A stretch of 57,072 bases of DNA from Desulfurobacteriaceae bacterium. Its GTDB lineage: Bacteria > Aquificota > Aquificia > Desulfurobacteriales > Desulfurobacteriaceae. Location: the NCBI GenBank assembly GCA_027068415.1, contig JAMOTD010000002.1, positions 1-57,072 of the forward strand, read 5' to 3'. Positions 34,247 through 42,793 of the stretch are shown one piece after another (positions within the stretch are counted from its first letter, which is position 1; the number at the start of each line of letters is the position of its first letter). The notes beneath the pieces were generated by a model. That model did not search any database, was not told the origin of the DNA, and saw only the letters and a list, made by a program, of their open reading frames with translations. Position numbers and translations under genes: made by a program.

Positions 34247-35938
34247 CTAAAACTTGGGCTTTATAAAGAGCAACTTTGAGCGGGGGTTCTTGAGAATGTT
34301 TACCTCTGTAAAGATTGCAACGAAGACGTCGTACTGGGGCAGGTAGTCAAACTCCTCAATTCCCCCGAGCTTGTAAACGGGAGAGGTTGCCTCCTCCCAG
34401 TCAAAGGAGTCTCCGCTCCTATATAGGAGAAGAACCCTCCCTCCGTCAAAGGTATAGATGTTCCTCAGGATTCCCGGAACGGCGTTCTTGTTCTGGGAGA
34501 AGAGGACCTCCTCGTTTCCGTCGCCGTTTGCGTCAATCGGCTTGGGCTTGGGAGTTATGTAGTAGCTTATTAAGATGTCGTCGTTATACCAGTAGAGGCA
34601 GTTTGGTGAGGCTCCGATTTGAATCGGCGAGCGCCAGAGAACTTTATCTCCGTCTGAGACGTTAAAGTAGTAGTCAAGGTCGTAGTAGGCGAAGTAGGTT
34701 TTTCCGCCGTTTTTAAAGAGTTGAGCGCTCGTAACCTGAAACTCTTTGGGTACTTTTACCCTGTCTACCTTTTTGAGTTTTCTGCCTTCGGGCTTTAACT
34801 TCCAGACTTTCCTGCCGAAGAGCTTGTCGCTTTCGGAGCTTACCTCCTGACCGAAGATTGAGTCGTTTATTCCGTCTCCGTCGGTGTCAAAGCAGGAGGT
34901 TATGAGGTTTGTCGTTGCAACCTTTACCAGTTTACCCTTCTCAACCTTAAAGAGCCCCGAGGAGACGCTCTTACCCTCCTGGTAGAAGCCGTCTATTACA
35001 AACTCGTTAACTCCGTCTCCGTTAAGGTCAACGGGGCAGACGTGGAAGAGGTAGGAGCCGGGAAAGGGGTTTGAGAACCTGTAAACCTCTTTAACGCCGT
35101 AAGGGGTTGCCCTGTAGACCCTTACCGAGTTTTCTGTTGTAAGGACGATTTCGCTCTCGGGAGAGGAGTCAGCGTTTCCTGCAAAGAGGCTCGTTGCGTG
35201 TTTCCCTTTAAAGTCAACGACCACCCTGTAGAGGGAGCCGGGGGCCAAGGAGTAGGAGGTGACGGGAGCTCCCTTCCACGGGAAGATTTTAATTAGCTTC
35301 TTCGTTGCATCGTAGAGCTCCACCCCTGCGTCGCTTACCACTATGTACCCGTCGTACCCGGTTAACTTATCTGCTGGAACCTTTCTCTTAAAGTCGGAGG
35401 GGAACTTTAAGCGGAACTTCTCCTTAAACCTCTCACCCTCCCTGTAGGGGGCAAGGTGGAGGGATGGAACCTCTTTCCTGAGCTCGTCGTAGAGCTCCTT
35501 CCCCTTACCCTTCGTAAAGTCAAGGTAGAGAACCCTGTTGAAGAGGAGTTTTTCAACCCTCTCCCCTACCATCGGATTTCCGAGGGTGGGGAGGGCGACC
35601 GAGTACTCCTTCCTTACCTGAGTGATTTTAAGTACCGCTCCGCTTTCGGTTATAAACCTGTCCCCTACAGAAACTCCCTGTTCCTTCCCCAGGTCTATCA
35701 AAAAGCCGTCGTAGCTGTTAAGGACTATCTCTCCTTGAAGGGGTCTAAACTCTTTCTTCATGTAGTAAACGACGTTTTTTATACCACTTAAACCTTTCGG
35801 GGTTTTTTCCTCCTCCGCCTCGGCATACCCGGTGTAGGGGTGGTACTTTAGCCCATTCTCCTTTTTAAAGGGGTTAAGGGAGCTCAAAGAGCACGAGGTA
35901 AGGATGGCGACTGCAGTAAGGGAAATCAGCCTTTTCAT
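34247..35938 (-). CDS. Large FG-GAP/VCBS-like lipoprotein
   Basis: A 563-residue outer-membrane or periplasmic lipoprotein candidate. The signal peptide ends in the lipobox-like A-I-L-T-S-C-S-L, with Cys16. Calcium-binding-like Asp loops recur: D-L-N-G-D-G-V-N-E, D-T-D-G-D-G-I-N-D and D-A-N-G-D-G-N-E-E, at about 60-130-residue spacing, as in FG-GAP/VCBS beta-propellers. The rest is beta-rich with many aromatic residues. I do not recognise a more specific family. It lies 8 bp upstream of the phosphorylase on the same strand and may be in one operon with it. Confidence 0.8.
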   Translation of the reverse strand: MKRLISLTAVAILTSCSLSSLNPFKKENGLKYHPYTGYAEAEEEKTPKGLSGIKNVVYYMKKEFRPLQGEIVLNSYDGFLIDLGKEQGVSVGDRFITESGAVLKITQVRKEYSVALPTLGNPMVGERVEKLLFNRVLYLDFTKGKGKELYDELRKEVPSLHLAPYREGERFKEKFRLKFPSDFKRKVPADKLTGYDGYIVVSDAGVELYDATKKLIKIFPWKGAPVTSYSLAPGSLYRVVVDFKGKHATSLFAGNADSSPESEIVLTTENSVRVYRATPYGVKEVYRFSNPFPGSYLFHVCPVDLNGDGVNEFVIDGFYQEGKSVSSGLFKVEKGKLVKVATTNLITSCFDTDGDGINDSIFGQEVSSESDKLFGRKVWKLKPEGRKLKKVDRVKVPKEFQVTSAQLFKNGGKTYFAYYDLDYYFNVSDGDKVLWRSPIQIGASPNCLYWYNDDILISYYITPKPKPIDANGDGNEEVLFSQNKNAVPGILRNIYTFDGGRVLLLYRSGDSFDWEEATSPVYKLGGIEEFDYLPQYDVFVAIFTEVNILKNPRSKLLFIKPKF

Positions 35939-36009
35939 GGAGCTCTCTCCGCTTTGGTTTTGGAAATTCTACCAGTTTAGGAAGTTAAAGGGGGGTTGTT
36001 TTTATTAGG

Positions 36010-36024
36010 TGGTAATGATTATTA
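36010..36024. promoter_or_regulatory. PerR/Fur-like operator upstream of the Fur-family gene
   Basis: TGGTAATGATTATTA has a 7-1-7 layout and matches 11 of the 14 defined positions of the PerR box TTATAATNATTATAA. It lies about 37 bp upstream of the regulator's TTG, consistent with autoregulation, and could also act on the divergent lipoprotein gene at 35938. Confidence 0.45.
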
Positions 36025-36060
36025 TTAAGTCGGTTAAACACCCGAGTAGAGGAGGAAAGC

Positions 36061-36486
36061 TTGGAAAAGACAAAGAGGCGTAAGAGGAATACGAGGCAGA
36101 AAGCCGTTGTCTATCAGGTAGTTCTTGATTCAAGCGACCACCCTACCGCCGAGAAAGTTTACGAGAGGGCTAAGAGGGAGCTCCCCACAATCAGCTTGGG
36201 AACTGTTTACAGGGTCTTAAAGGAGCTTGTCTCTGAGGGAAAGATTAAAGAAATAATAGTTAACAAACAGTCCCACTTTGAGAAGAGAACCGACTTCCAC
36301 CACCACTTTATCTGTAGAGAGTGCGGCAAAATTGAGGACGTTGAAACTCCCCTTTGCCGATATACCTGCAAGAAGGTTGAGAATAAGGGTTACGTCGTAG
36401 AGGACGTTGAGTACAAGTTCTACGGCCTGTGTGATAGGTGTGCACAAAAGTTGGGCGTCCTTCAGGAAGGTTCTGCACAATCTTAG
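36061..36486 (+). CDS. Fur-family metalloregulator (PerR-like)
   Basis: DNA-binding metal sensor of 141 residues. N-terminal winged helix with R-Q-K-A-V-V-Y-Q-V-V-L and T-I-S-L-G-T-V-Y-R-V-L-K-E-L (recognition helix). Metal region D-F-H-H-H-F-I-C-R-E-C-G-K-I and a second pair C-D-R-C near the C-terminus form the structural zinc site. The lack of a strongly His-rich extra loop and the R-T-D-F-H-H-H block suit PerR-type peroxide sensing, but Fur cannot be excluded. TTG at 36061 has GAGGAGG 7-8 bp upstream. Confidence 0.88.
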   Translation: MEKTKRRKRNTRQKAVVYQVVLDSSDHPTAEKVYERAKRELPTISLGTVYRVLKELVSEGKIKEIIVNKQSHFEKRTDFHHHFICRECGKIEDVETPLCRYTCKKVENKGYVVEDVEYKFYGLCDRCAQKLGVLQEGSAQS

Positions 36487-36544
36487 TGCACTTTCGGGCA
36501 GAGAGCTCCCCTCCAAGTCCCCCAATTCTTTGACTTCCTTAGAT

Positions 36545-36565
36545 TGGCACGGCGTTTGTTAAAAT
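36545..36565 (+). promoter_or_regulatory. Promoter region of glnB-glnA
   Basis: TGGCACG at 36545-36551 followed by TTTGT at 36555-36559 resembles a sigma54 -24/-12 element (TGGCACG-N4-TTGC), with GT in place of the -12 GC. TAAAAT at 36560-36565 overlaps it and could be a sigma70 -10 box. Either gives a start near 36570-36572. Nitrogen control by sigma54 would fit glnB-glnA. Confidence 0.4.
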
Positions 36566-36567
36566 AG

Positions 36568-36933
<366 letters not shown>

Positions 36934-36952
36934 ATAGAGAGGAGGTTTAGTA

Positions 36953-38371
36953 ATGAGACCCAGAACTCCGAAAGAGGTAGTAGAGTTAATCCAAAGAGAG
37001 GGTATTAAATTTGTTGACCTTCGCTTTACCGACATGTTCGGTACTTGGCATCACATAACTTATCCTGCCCATGAGATTAGTGAGGATAGCCTTGAGCAGG
37101 GACTTTTCTTTGACGGCTCTTCAATCCGTCAGTGGCAGCCTATTAACGCCAGTGATATGATGTTTAAGCTTGACCCCTCAACTGCAACCGTTGACCCCCT
37201 TTCAGAAATTCCTACGCTTGTGATAATTGCCGATATAGTTGACCCCATTACGAAAGAGCCTTACCACAAAGACCCCAGAAACATTGCCAAGAAGGCCGTT
37301 GAGTACCTCAAGTCAACAGGCATCGGAGATACGGTTTACTGCGGCCCTGAGCCTGAGTTCTTTATTTTTGACGACGTCCGCTACGATGTTGGAATGAACT
37401 ACGGCTTTTATGAGGTTGACAGCGTAGAGGGCTCTTGGAGGACGGGAGCAGAGGAGAACCCCAACCTCGGCCACAAGATTAAGCCGAAGGGCGGCTACTT
37501 CCCCGTTCCTCCCAACGACCAGCTTGACCACATCAGGAAAATTATGGCTATGAAGATGGAGGAGGCGGGACTCGTTATTGAGGCCCTCCACCACGAAGTT
37601 GCAACAGGTGGCCAGTGTGAGATTGATTTCAGGTTTGGAACTCTCGTTGAGGCTGCAGATAACGTTCAGTGGCTTAAGTACATAGTTAAAAACGTTGCAA
37701 AGATGTTCGGTAAAACTGCCACTTTCATGCCCAAGCCGATTTTTGGAGATAACGGTTCGGGTATGCACGTTCACATGTCTATCTGGAAAAACGGAGAAAA
37801 CCTATTCCACGGAGAGAGCTACAGCGGACTTTCAGAGACTGCCCTCTACTTTATCGGCGGAATCATCAAGCACGCAAAGGCAGTTTGCGCCTTTACCAAC
37901 CCGACCGTTAACTCTTACAAGAGGCTCGTTCCCGGATATGAAGCTCCCGTTAACCTATGCTACTCTGCAAGGAACCGCTCTGCTGCAATAAGGGTTCCTG
38001 TAGTTGTATCCCCCAAAGCCAAAAGGGTTGAGGTAAGGTTCCCCGACCCGTCTGGAGCTCCCTACCTTGGCTTTACCGCCCTCCTTATGGCCGGACTTGA
38101 CGGCATTGAAAATAAAATCCATCCCGGCGAGCCCGTTGATAAGAACCTTTACGACCTTCCCCCCGAAGAGCTTGCAGACATTCCTACAGTTCCCGGCTCC
38201 CTTGACGAAGCCCTTGAAGCTCTTGAGAAGGATTACGAGTTCCTTACAAAGGGCGGCGTAATGACAGAGCAGTTCATTGAGGATTACATTGAGTACAAGC
38301 GTAAAGAGGAGATAGACCCCGTTCGCCTCAGGCCTACTCCTATGGAGTTCGTCCTCTACTACGACGTTTAA
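36953..38371 (+). CDS. glnA: Glutamine synthetase type I
   Basis: Makes glutamine from glutamate, ammonia and ATP; main route of ammonium assimilation. 472 residues, the GSI-beta length. F-D-G-S-S-I near residue 52, the metal-site blocks G-P-E-P-E-F-F and H-H-E-V-A, ATP motif K-P-I-F-G-D-N-G-S-G-M-H, and R-N-R-S-A-A-I-R-V-P. Tyr400 in N-L-Y-D-L-P-P-E is the adenylylation site, so covalent control through P-II and GlnE is expected. A strong terminator follows. Confidence 0.97.
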   Translation: MRPRTPKEVVELIQREGIKFVDLRFTDMFGTWHHITYPAHEISEDSLEQGLFFDGSSIRQWQPINASDMMFKLDPSTATVDPLSEIPTLVIIADIVDPITKEPYHKDPRNIAKKAVEYLKSTGIGDTVYCGPEPEFFIFDDVRYDVGMNYGFYEVDSVEGSWRTGAEENPNLGHKIKPKGGYFPVPPNDQLDHIRKIMAMKMEEAGLVIEALHHEVATGGQCEIDFRFGTLVEAADNVQWLKYIVKNVAKMFGKTATFMPKPIFGDNGSGMHVHMSIWKNGENLFHGESYSGLSETALYFIGGIIKHAKAVCAFTNPTVNSYKRLVPGYEAPVNLCYSARNRSAAIRVPVVVSPKAKRVEVRFPDPSGAPYLGFTALLMAGLDGIENKIHPGEPVDKNLYDLPPEELADIPTVPGSLDEALEALEKDYEFLTKGGVMTEQFIEDYIEYKRKEEIDPVRLRPTPMEFVLYYDV

Positions 38372-38398
38372 TAGCCCTTTTTAGTCGGCACATCTTCG

Positions 38399-38421
38399 GG
38401 GCTCCTTCGGGAGCCCTTTTT
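38399..38421 (+). terminator. Rho-independent terminator of glnB-glnA
   Basis: GGGCTCC at 38399-38405 pairs with GGAGCCC at 38410-38416 around a TTCG tetraloop (the very stable C-UUCG-G type), followed by TTTTT and then AATTTT. It is the best terminator in the window and lies 28 bp after the glnA stop. Confidence 0.88.
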
Positions 38422-38437
38422 AATTTTGGAGGGAAAG

Positions 38438-39046
38438 ATGGGAAACATTTTTGACGAGGCGGCAAGGACGTGGGACGAAAAGCCCTCAAGGGTTGAGAAC
38501 GCCCAAAAGGTCGGGGAGGCGATTTTAAAGTTTTTACCGGTAAGTAAAGAGTGGAGAACCCTTGAGATAGGCGCCGGAACGGGGCTTTTGACCCTCTACC
38601 TTCAGCCCCACCTTTGTGAAATTGTTGCCGTTGACTCCTCTAAGGGAATGGTTGAGGTTTTAAGGGAGAAGGTTGGGAAGCTCGGCGTGAAGAACGTTAA
38701 GCCTCTCTTAATGGATGCCGAGAGGGAGCTCCCGCCCGGAGAGTTTAACCTGATAGTCCTACACATGACCCTCCACCACGTTAAGGATGTACCCTCACTC
38801 TTTGAGAGGTTGAGGGAGCTCCTTTCTTCAGGAGGCTTTTTAGCAATCGGAGACCTACTAAAGGAGGACGGGACTTTCCACAGGGATAACACGGGGGTTT
38901 ACCACTTCGGCTTTAGCAAAGAGGAGCTCTTTGGATATTTTAAAGAGGCAGGGCTTGAGCCCTACCTCTTTGAGCTCGTCCACTCAATTGAGAGGAACGG
39001 CCGTGAGTACCCCATCTTCCTCGCCGTTGCTAAAACTCCCGGCTGA
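38438..39046 (+). CDS. Class I SAM-dependent methyltransferase
   Basis: 202 residues. SAM motif L-E-I-G-A-G-T-G-L-L-T near residue 40, V-D-S-S-K-G-M motif II, and L-M-D-A-E-R-E-L-P. An F-D-E-A-A-R-T-W-D N-terminus and H-M-T-L-H-H-V-K-D are typical of small-molecule methyltransferases of the UbiE/BioC-like group, but the substrate is not evident. ATG at 38438 has GGAGGG upstream. It follows the glnA terminator directly and overlaps convergent lysA by 17 bp. Confidence 0.82.
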   Translation: MGNIFDEAARTWDEKPSRVENAQKVGEAILKFLPVSKEWRTLEIGAGTGLLTLYLQPHLCEIVAVDSSKGMVEVLREKVGKLGVKNVKPLLMDAERELPPGEFNLIVLHMTLHHVKDVPSLFERLRELLSSGGFLAIGDLLKEDGTFHRDNTGVYHFGFSKEELFGYFKEAGLEPYLFELVHSIERNGREYPIFLAVAKTPG

Positions 39047-40280
39047 TAAGGTCTGCTAAGGTCTCCCTCTGCCTGATTACCCTGAAGGAGTCTCCCTCAA
39101 CTAAGACCTCGGCAGGCCTTGGCCTTGAGTTGTAGTTGCTTGCCATAGTAAAGCCGTAGGCTCCCGCGCTGAAGATTGCAAGGAGCTCCCCCTCCTTCAT
39201 CTCAGGGAGCTCCCTCCCCTCCCCGAAGAGGTCTCCGCTCTCACATATGGGGCCGACAATCGTTGCCTTAACTTTCTTCTCTCCCCCCCTTACGGCCTCT
39301 ATGTGGTGGTAGGCCTTGTAGAGGGAGGGCCTTGCAAGGTCGTTCATTCCGGCGTCAACTATGTAGAAGAGCTTTTCGGGAGTCTCTTTCCTGTAAAGGA
39401 GCTCCGTAATTAAAACTCCGGCGTTCCCGACTATTCTCCTTCCCGGCTCCAAAATCAGCCTGCACTTAAGCTCCTTAACGTGGGGGATTAGAGCCCGTGC
39501 AAGCTCACCTGCACTAACCGGCTTTTCGTCGGGCCTGTAGTTGATTCCGAGGCCGCCGCCGGCGTCAAAGTACTCAATCTCAATACCCCTGCTGCCGAGC
39601 TCCTTAACAAGCTCCTTAACCTTCTGGGCCGCCTGGCTGAATACCGAGATGTCGGTTATCTGGGAGCCTATGTGGAAGTGGATCCCTACGGGCTTTAAGT
39701 ACTTACTCTCCTTTGCTCTTTCGTACATCTTCAGGGCAGTTCCGAAGTCAACTCCGAACTTACTGCTCTTTAACCCGGTGGCAATGTAGGGGTGGGTCTT
39801 GGGGTCAACTTCTGGGTTTACCCTTACGGCAATAGGGGCGACTTTCCCCAGCCTTTTTGCAACCTCTTCTATTTTGTAGAGCTCCCCCTCACTCTCAACG
39901 TTAAACATTAAAATTCCCCTATCAAGGGCAAACTCTATCTCCTCCTCCCTCTTTCCTACCCCTGCAAAGAGAATTTTCTTCGGCTCTATCCCTGCCGTTA
40001 TTGCCCTGTAAATCTCCCCTGCCGAAACCGTATCTGCTCCCGCCCCGAGCTCCTTTAAAAGTTTCAATACGTGAACGTTGGAGTTTGACTTTACTGCAAA
40101 GGCTATGAGGGGGTTAACCTCCTTAAAGGCCTCCTCAATCTCCCTGTAGGCCTCCTCTATGGCCTTTCTGCTGTAAACGTAAAGAGGAGTTCCTACTTCC
40201 CTTGCAATTTCCTCTGCCCTTACCCCCTCAATAAAGAGCTCTCCCTCCTTATGTCCGATAAAGGGGAAAATCTCCCTCAC
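39030..40280 (-). CDS. lysA: Diaminopimelate decarboxylase
   Basis: PLP enzyme making lysine from meso-diaminopimelate, 416 residues. PLP lysine in F-A-V-K-S-N-S-N, H-I-G-S-Q-I, G-G-G-L-G-I, E-P-G-R-R-I-V-G-N-A-G and C-E-S-G-D catalytic Cys block, ending with Y-N-S-R-P-R-P-A-E. GTG at 40280 follows GGAGGT with 5 bp spacing. Leads a minus-strand set with tyrA just upstream (10 bp gap). Confidence 0.96.
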   Translation of the reverse strand: MREIFPFIGHKEGELFIEGVRAEEIAREVGTPLYVYSRKAIEEAYREIEEAFKEVNPLIAFAVKSNSNVHVLKLLKELGAGADTVSAGEIYRAITAGIEPKKILFAGVGKREEEIEFALDRGILMFNVESEGELYKIEEVAKRLGKVAPIAVRVNPEVDPKTHPYIATGLKSSKFGVDFGTALKMYERAKESKYLKPVGIHFHIGSQITDISVFSQAAQKVKELVKELGSRGIEIEYFDAGGGLGINYRPDEKPVSAGELARALIPHVKELKCRLILEPGRRIVGNAGVLITELLYRKETPEKLFYIVDAGMNDLARPSLYKAYHHIEAVRGGEKKVKATIVGPICESGDLFGEGRELPEMKEGELLAIFSAGAYGFTMASNYNSRPRPAEVLVEGDSFRVIRQRETLADLISREF

Positions 40281-40290
40281 TTTTTACCTC

Positions 40291-41154
40291 CTACTTTATT
40301 AAGCTCCTCTTCTCCTTTGCATTCTGGAAGAAGGCTTTTAGCCCTTCCCTGTCCCCCTTCTCAATCAGCTTCTCAACCTCGGTCAAAGCCTCTTTAAACC
40401 TCTTTATTGAGGAGAGGAGGTTTTCCCTGTTTGCTATGCAGATGTCCCTCCACATAATCGGGTCGCTCATTGCGATTCTGGTAAAGTCCCTGAAACCGCC
40501 GCCGGTAAACTCAAAGAGGTTCTCCCCTACGTCTGTCGAGAGCTTCCCTATCGCCTCAACTATTGAGTAGGCAACCACGTGGGGAAGGTGGCTTACTGCG
40601 GCAAAGACCCTGTCGTGGTGGTATGGGTCCATCTCTATAACCTCTGAGCCTAAGGCCTCCCAGAGCCTCCTTACCTTTTCCTTTGCCTGGGGGTCTGTTT
40701 TCTCGGTGGGGGTAATTATGAACTTAGCCCTCTCAAATAGGTTCTCTACAGAGTGCTCAACCCCCGACTTCTCCGTTCCGGCTATCGGGTGGCCTCCTAC
40801 AAAGGGGGCAACTCCCTCCAAAATTTCCTCACACCTTCTGACCAGCTCCCCTTTAACGCTCCCCAAGTCGCTAACTATACAGTTTTCCCTTATGTGGGGC
40901 TTTAACTGCTCAAGGACTACCTCGTAAACGCCCACCGGCGTTGCAAGGACAACCAGGTCTGCACTCTTTGCTATTGAGTGTTTTAGACTTCCCCCGTCAA
41001 TAATCTCAAGCTCAATCCCCTTCTCTATGGCCTCGGGGTTAATGTCAACGGCCGTAATCTTTCCCGGAAAGCCCCTCAGCTTCAAGTTTAAAGCGAAGGA
41101 GCCGCCTATAAGACCGAGCCCCACTATGCATATCTCGTTAAATTCCCACTCCAA
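40291..41154 (-). CDS. tyrA: Prephenate dehydrogenase
   Basis: Oxidative decarboxylation of prephenate (or arogenate) on the tyrosine pathway, 287 residues, single-domain form without chorismate mutase or ACT domain. Rossmann loop G-L-G-L-I-G-G-S-F-A, S-D-L-G-S-V-K, catalytic His in G-G-H-P-I-A-G-T-E-K-S-G, and S-H-L-P-H-V-V-A. TTG at 41154 has GAGAGG upstream. Without an ACT domain feedback is likely only at the active site, as known for Aquifex TyrA. Confidence 0.95.
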   Translation of the reverse strand: MEWEFNEICIVGLGLIGGSFALNLKLRGFPGKITAVDINPEAIEKGIELEIIDGGSLKHSIAKSADLVVLATPVGVYEVVLEQLKPHIRENCIVSDLGSVKGELVRRCEEILEGVAPFVGGHPIAGTEKSGVEHSVENLFERAKFIITPTEKTDPQAKEKVRRLWEALGSEVIEMDPYHHDRVFAAVSHLPHVVAYSIVEAIGKLSTDVGENLFEFTGGGFRDFTRIAMSDPIMWRDICIANRENLLSSIKRFKEALTEVEKLIEKGDREGLKAFFQNAKEKRSLIK

Positions 41155-41167
41155 TTTCCACCTCTCT

Positions 41168-41740
41168 TTAAGGGAGTTGGCCGTAGAAGGTTAGGATTTT
41201 ACAGGAGTTCTCAAGGGCCGAGAGGTACTTTAAAGCTTCCTCTATGCTCTTTCCCACTGCAAAAGGGCCGTGGCTGTAAACGACTGCCACGGGGCACTTT
41301 TTAAGAAGCCCCGGCAGTTTCTCTGCAACCTCCTCAGATGAGACGACCTTTTCCGCTTTTAAAACCGGTACTTTCCCTCCTAAGAGGAGTTTGCTTTCCG
41401 AGTCAAGCGGCTCAATCTCACCGTACTTCAGGGAGCAGGCTACCGTATAGGGCGAGTGGGCGTGAAGAACCGCCTTTACCTCGGGGATTTCCCTGTAAAT
41501 CGCCCTGTGAACTTTAAGCTCAAGGGAGGCGTACCTGTCAAGGAGTGGGTTCTCCTCAAGGGTCGTAATTACAAAGTCTTCTGGTTTCAACCTGCCGAGA
41601 CTCTTCCCCGAGCGTTTTATTACTATGTACTCTCCGACCCTGCAGCTTAAGTTCCCGCCGTGGCTGTCGGTTAAACCCAGCCGGAAGGTTAGCTCTGCAA
41701 CCTCTATAAGCTCTAACCTCTCTTTAAGGAAGGGGAGCAA
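41168..41740 (-). CDS. Class II aldolase/adducin family protein
   Basis: Zinc-dependent aldolase/epimerase fold, 190 residues. G-L-T-D-S-H-G-G-N-L-S-C-R is the family N-terminal motif, with zinc ligands in H-A-H-S-P-Y near residue 97 and a third His in Y-S-H-G-P-F-A-V-G. Members include fuculose-phosphate aldolase, ribulose-5-phosphate epimerase and methylthioribulose dehydratase; the sequence does not decide which. TTG at 41740 follows GGAGGT with 5 bp spacing. Last gene upstream in the tyrA-lysA run. Confidence 0.85.
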   Translation of the reverse strand: MLPFLKERLELIEVAELTFRLGLTDSHGGNLSCRVGEYIVIKRSGKSLGRLKPEDFVITTLEENPLLDRYASLELKVHRAIYREIPEVKAVLHAHSPYTVACSLKYGEIEPLDSESKLLLGGKVPVLKAEKVVSSEEVAEKLPGLLKKCPVAVVYSHGPFAVGKSIEEALKYLSALENSCKILTFYGQLP

Positions 41741-41752
41741 CTCAGACCTCCT

Positions 41753-41784
41753 TTAAATAAAAAGGCCGCCACTAAAGGGCGGCC
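41753..41784 (-). terminator. Rho-independent terminator after the heme-sensor gene
   Basis: GGCCGCC at 41764-41770 pairs with GGCGGCC at 41778-41784 (7 GC pairs, 7-nt loop). Read on the minus strand the stem is followed by TTTTTATTTAAA, so it ends transcripts from the sensor/DUF4388 operon before the aldolase gene. Confidence 0.78.
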
Positions 41785-41809
41785 CGAAGCTCTTTTTTCA
41801 GGGGCAATT

Positions 41810-42793
41810 TTATCTCTTCTTCCTCAGCCTTTCCATAGCTATCTGAATTGAGGCCCTCAGCCTGTCAATTGCAATTGCCAGTTTTGTAATCTCGTCCTTA
41901 ACCTCTTCCTCCTTCATTCCCCTTACGCCGAGGTCAATGTCAAGTTTTCCGAGGCTGATGTCGTGGGCGGCCTTGGTGAGCCTTTCAATAGGCCTTATGA
42001 TTTCACTCTTGGCGAAGTACCAGAAGATGAGGAAGGCAAGGATTAGAGCTCCGATGTTCCAGAAGTCAATCAAGCTTACTGCAGTTGCAATGATTCCCGG
42101 AGGTAAAATCGTTACGCTGATAATTCCCCTGAGCTCTCCCTCTTTGTAGCCAGTTGCTCTCCTAACGGCCTCTTCGCCGTACTTGGCAACCATTGCCTTA
42201 TACAGAGTTGGGTCAACTTGGTCAGGAGTCCCGTGGCACTTTAGGCAGGCCTTTTTAACCTTAATTGCCTTTGCAAACCTGAACTTATCACCATCCCAGC
42301 CCCAGTACTCGTCCTTACCTGAGGAGATTTTCCTCTTGAGGCTTGAAATCGCTTTTGCTTCCCACTTATCGGGCTTGTCCTCCTTTGCCATGTACCTGTC
42401 AGAAACTGCCCTGAAGCTCCAGCCGTACTCAATGTTTGAGAGCTTTGAGAGCTCCCTCGTTGCAAGTGCCGGGTTGTGGAGGTAGAAGTGGATGTCTGAA
42501 AGGTTTCCGAGCGTCTCCTCACTCTTGTAGGCCTTGATTACCCCGCTGTCGCTGTTTAACTCCATGAGGTAGCCTGCGTCGGGGGTGTACTTGTTCATAG
42601 TCCAGACGCCGCCGAATCCTGCAGCCCACTTCCTGAAAATTAAAATCTCCTCGGCGATACTTCTACCCTGATTTACCAGGGCATTCTCGTGGGTCTTCTG
42701 GAGGAGGTGAATAAATGAGAAGGTAGCCAATACCACAACAATGATAAATACGAGGAAAACCTTCTGGCTGATGCTTAAGTTCTTAAGCTTCAT
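41810..42793 (-). CDS. Tll0287-like (DUF3365) heme-c sensor with HAMP domain
   Basis: Membrane protein of 327 residues. TM1 at about 11-30, a periplasmic Tll0287-like sensor domain with one heme c motif C-L-K-C-H at 183-187, TM2 at about 246-262, then a HAMP-like segment (R-P-I-E-R-L-T-K-A-A-H-D-I-S-L-G, 267-320) and a basic end. No histidine kinase, GGDEF or methyl-accepting domain follows, so the output must be a partner. The overlapping upstream gene (DUF4388 protein) and the divergent repeat protein are candidates. ATG at 42793 with GGAGG upstream. Confidence 0.87.
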   Translation of the reverse strand: MKLKNLSISQKVFLVFIIVVVLATFSFIHLLQKTHENALVNQGRSIAEEILIFRKWAAGFGGVWTMNKYTPDAGYLMELNSDSGVIKAYKSEETLGNLSDIHFYLHNPALATRELSKLSNIEYGWSFRAVSDRYMAKEDKPDKWEAKAISSLKRKISSGKDEYWGWDGDKFRFAKAIKVKKACLKCHGTPDQVDPTLYKAMVAKYGEEAVRRATGYKEGELRGIISVTILPPGIIATAVSLIDFWNIGALILAFLIFWYFAKSEIIRPIERLTKAAHDISLGKLDIDLGVRGMKEEEVKDEITKLAIAIDRLRASIQIAMERLRKKR

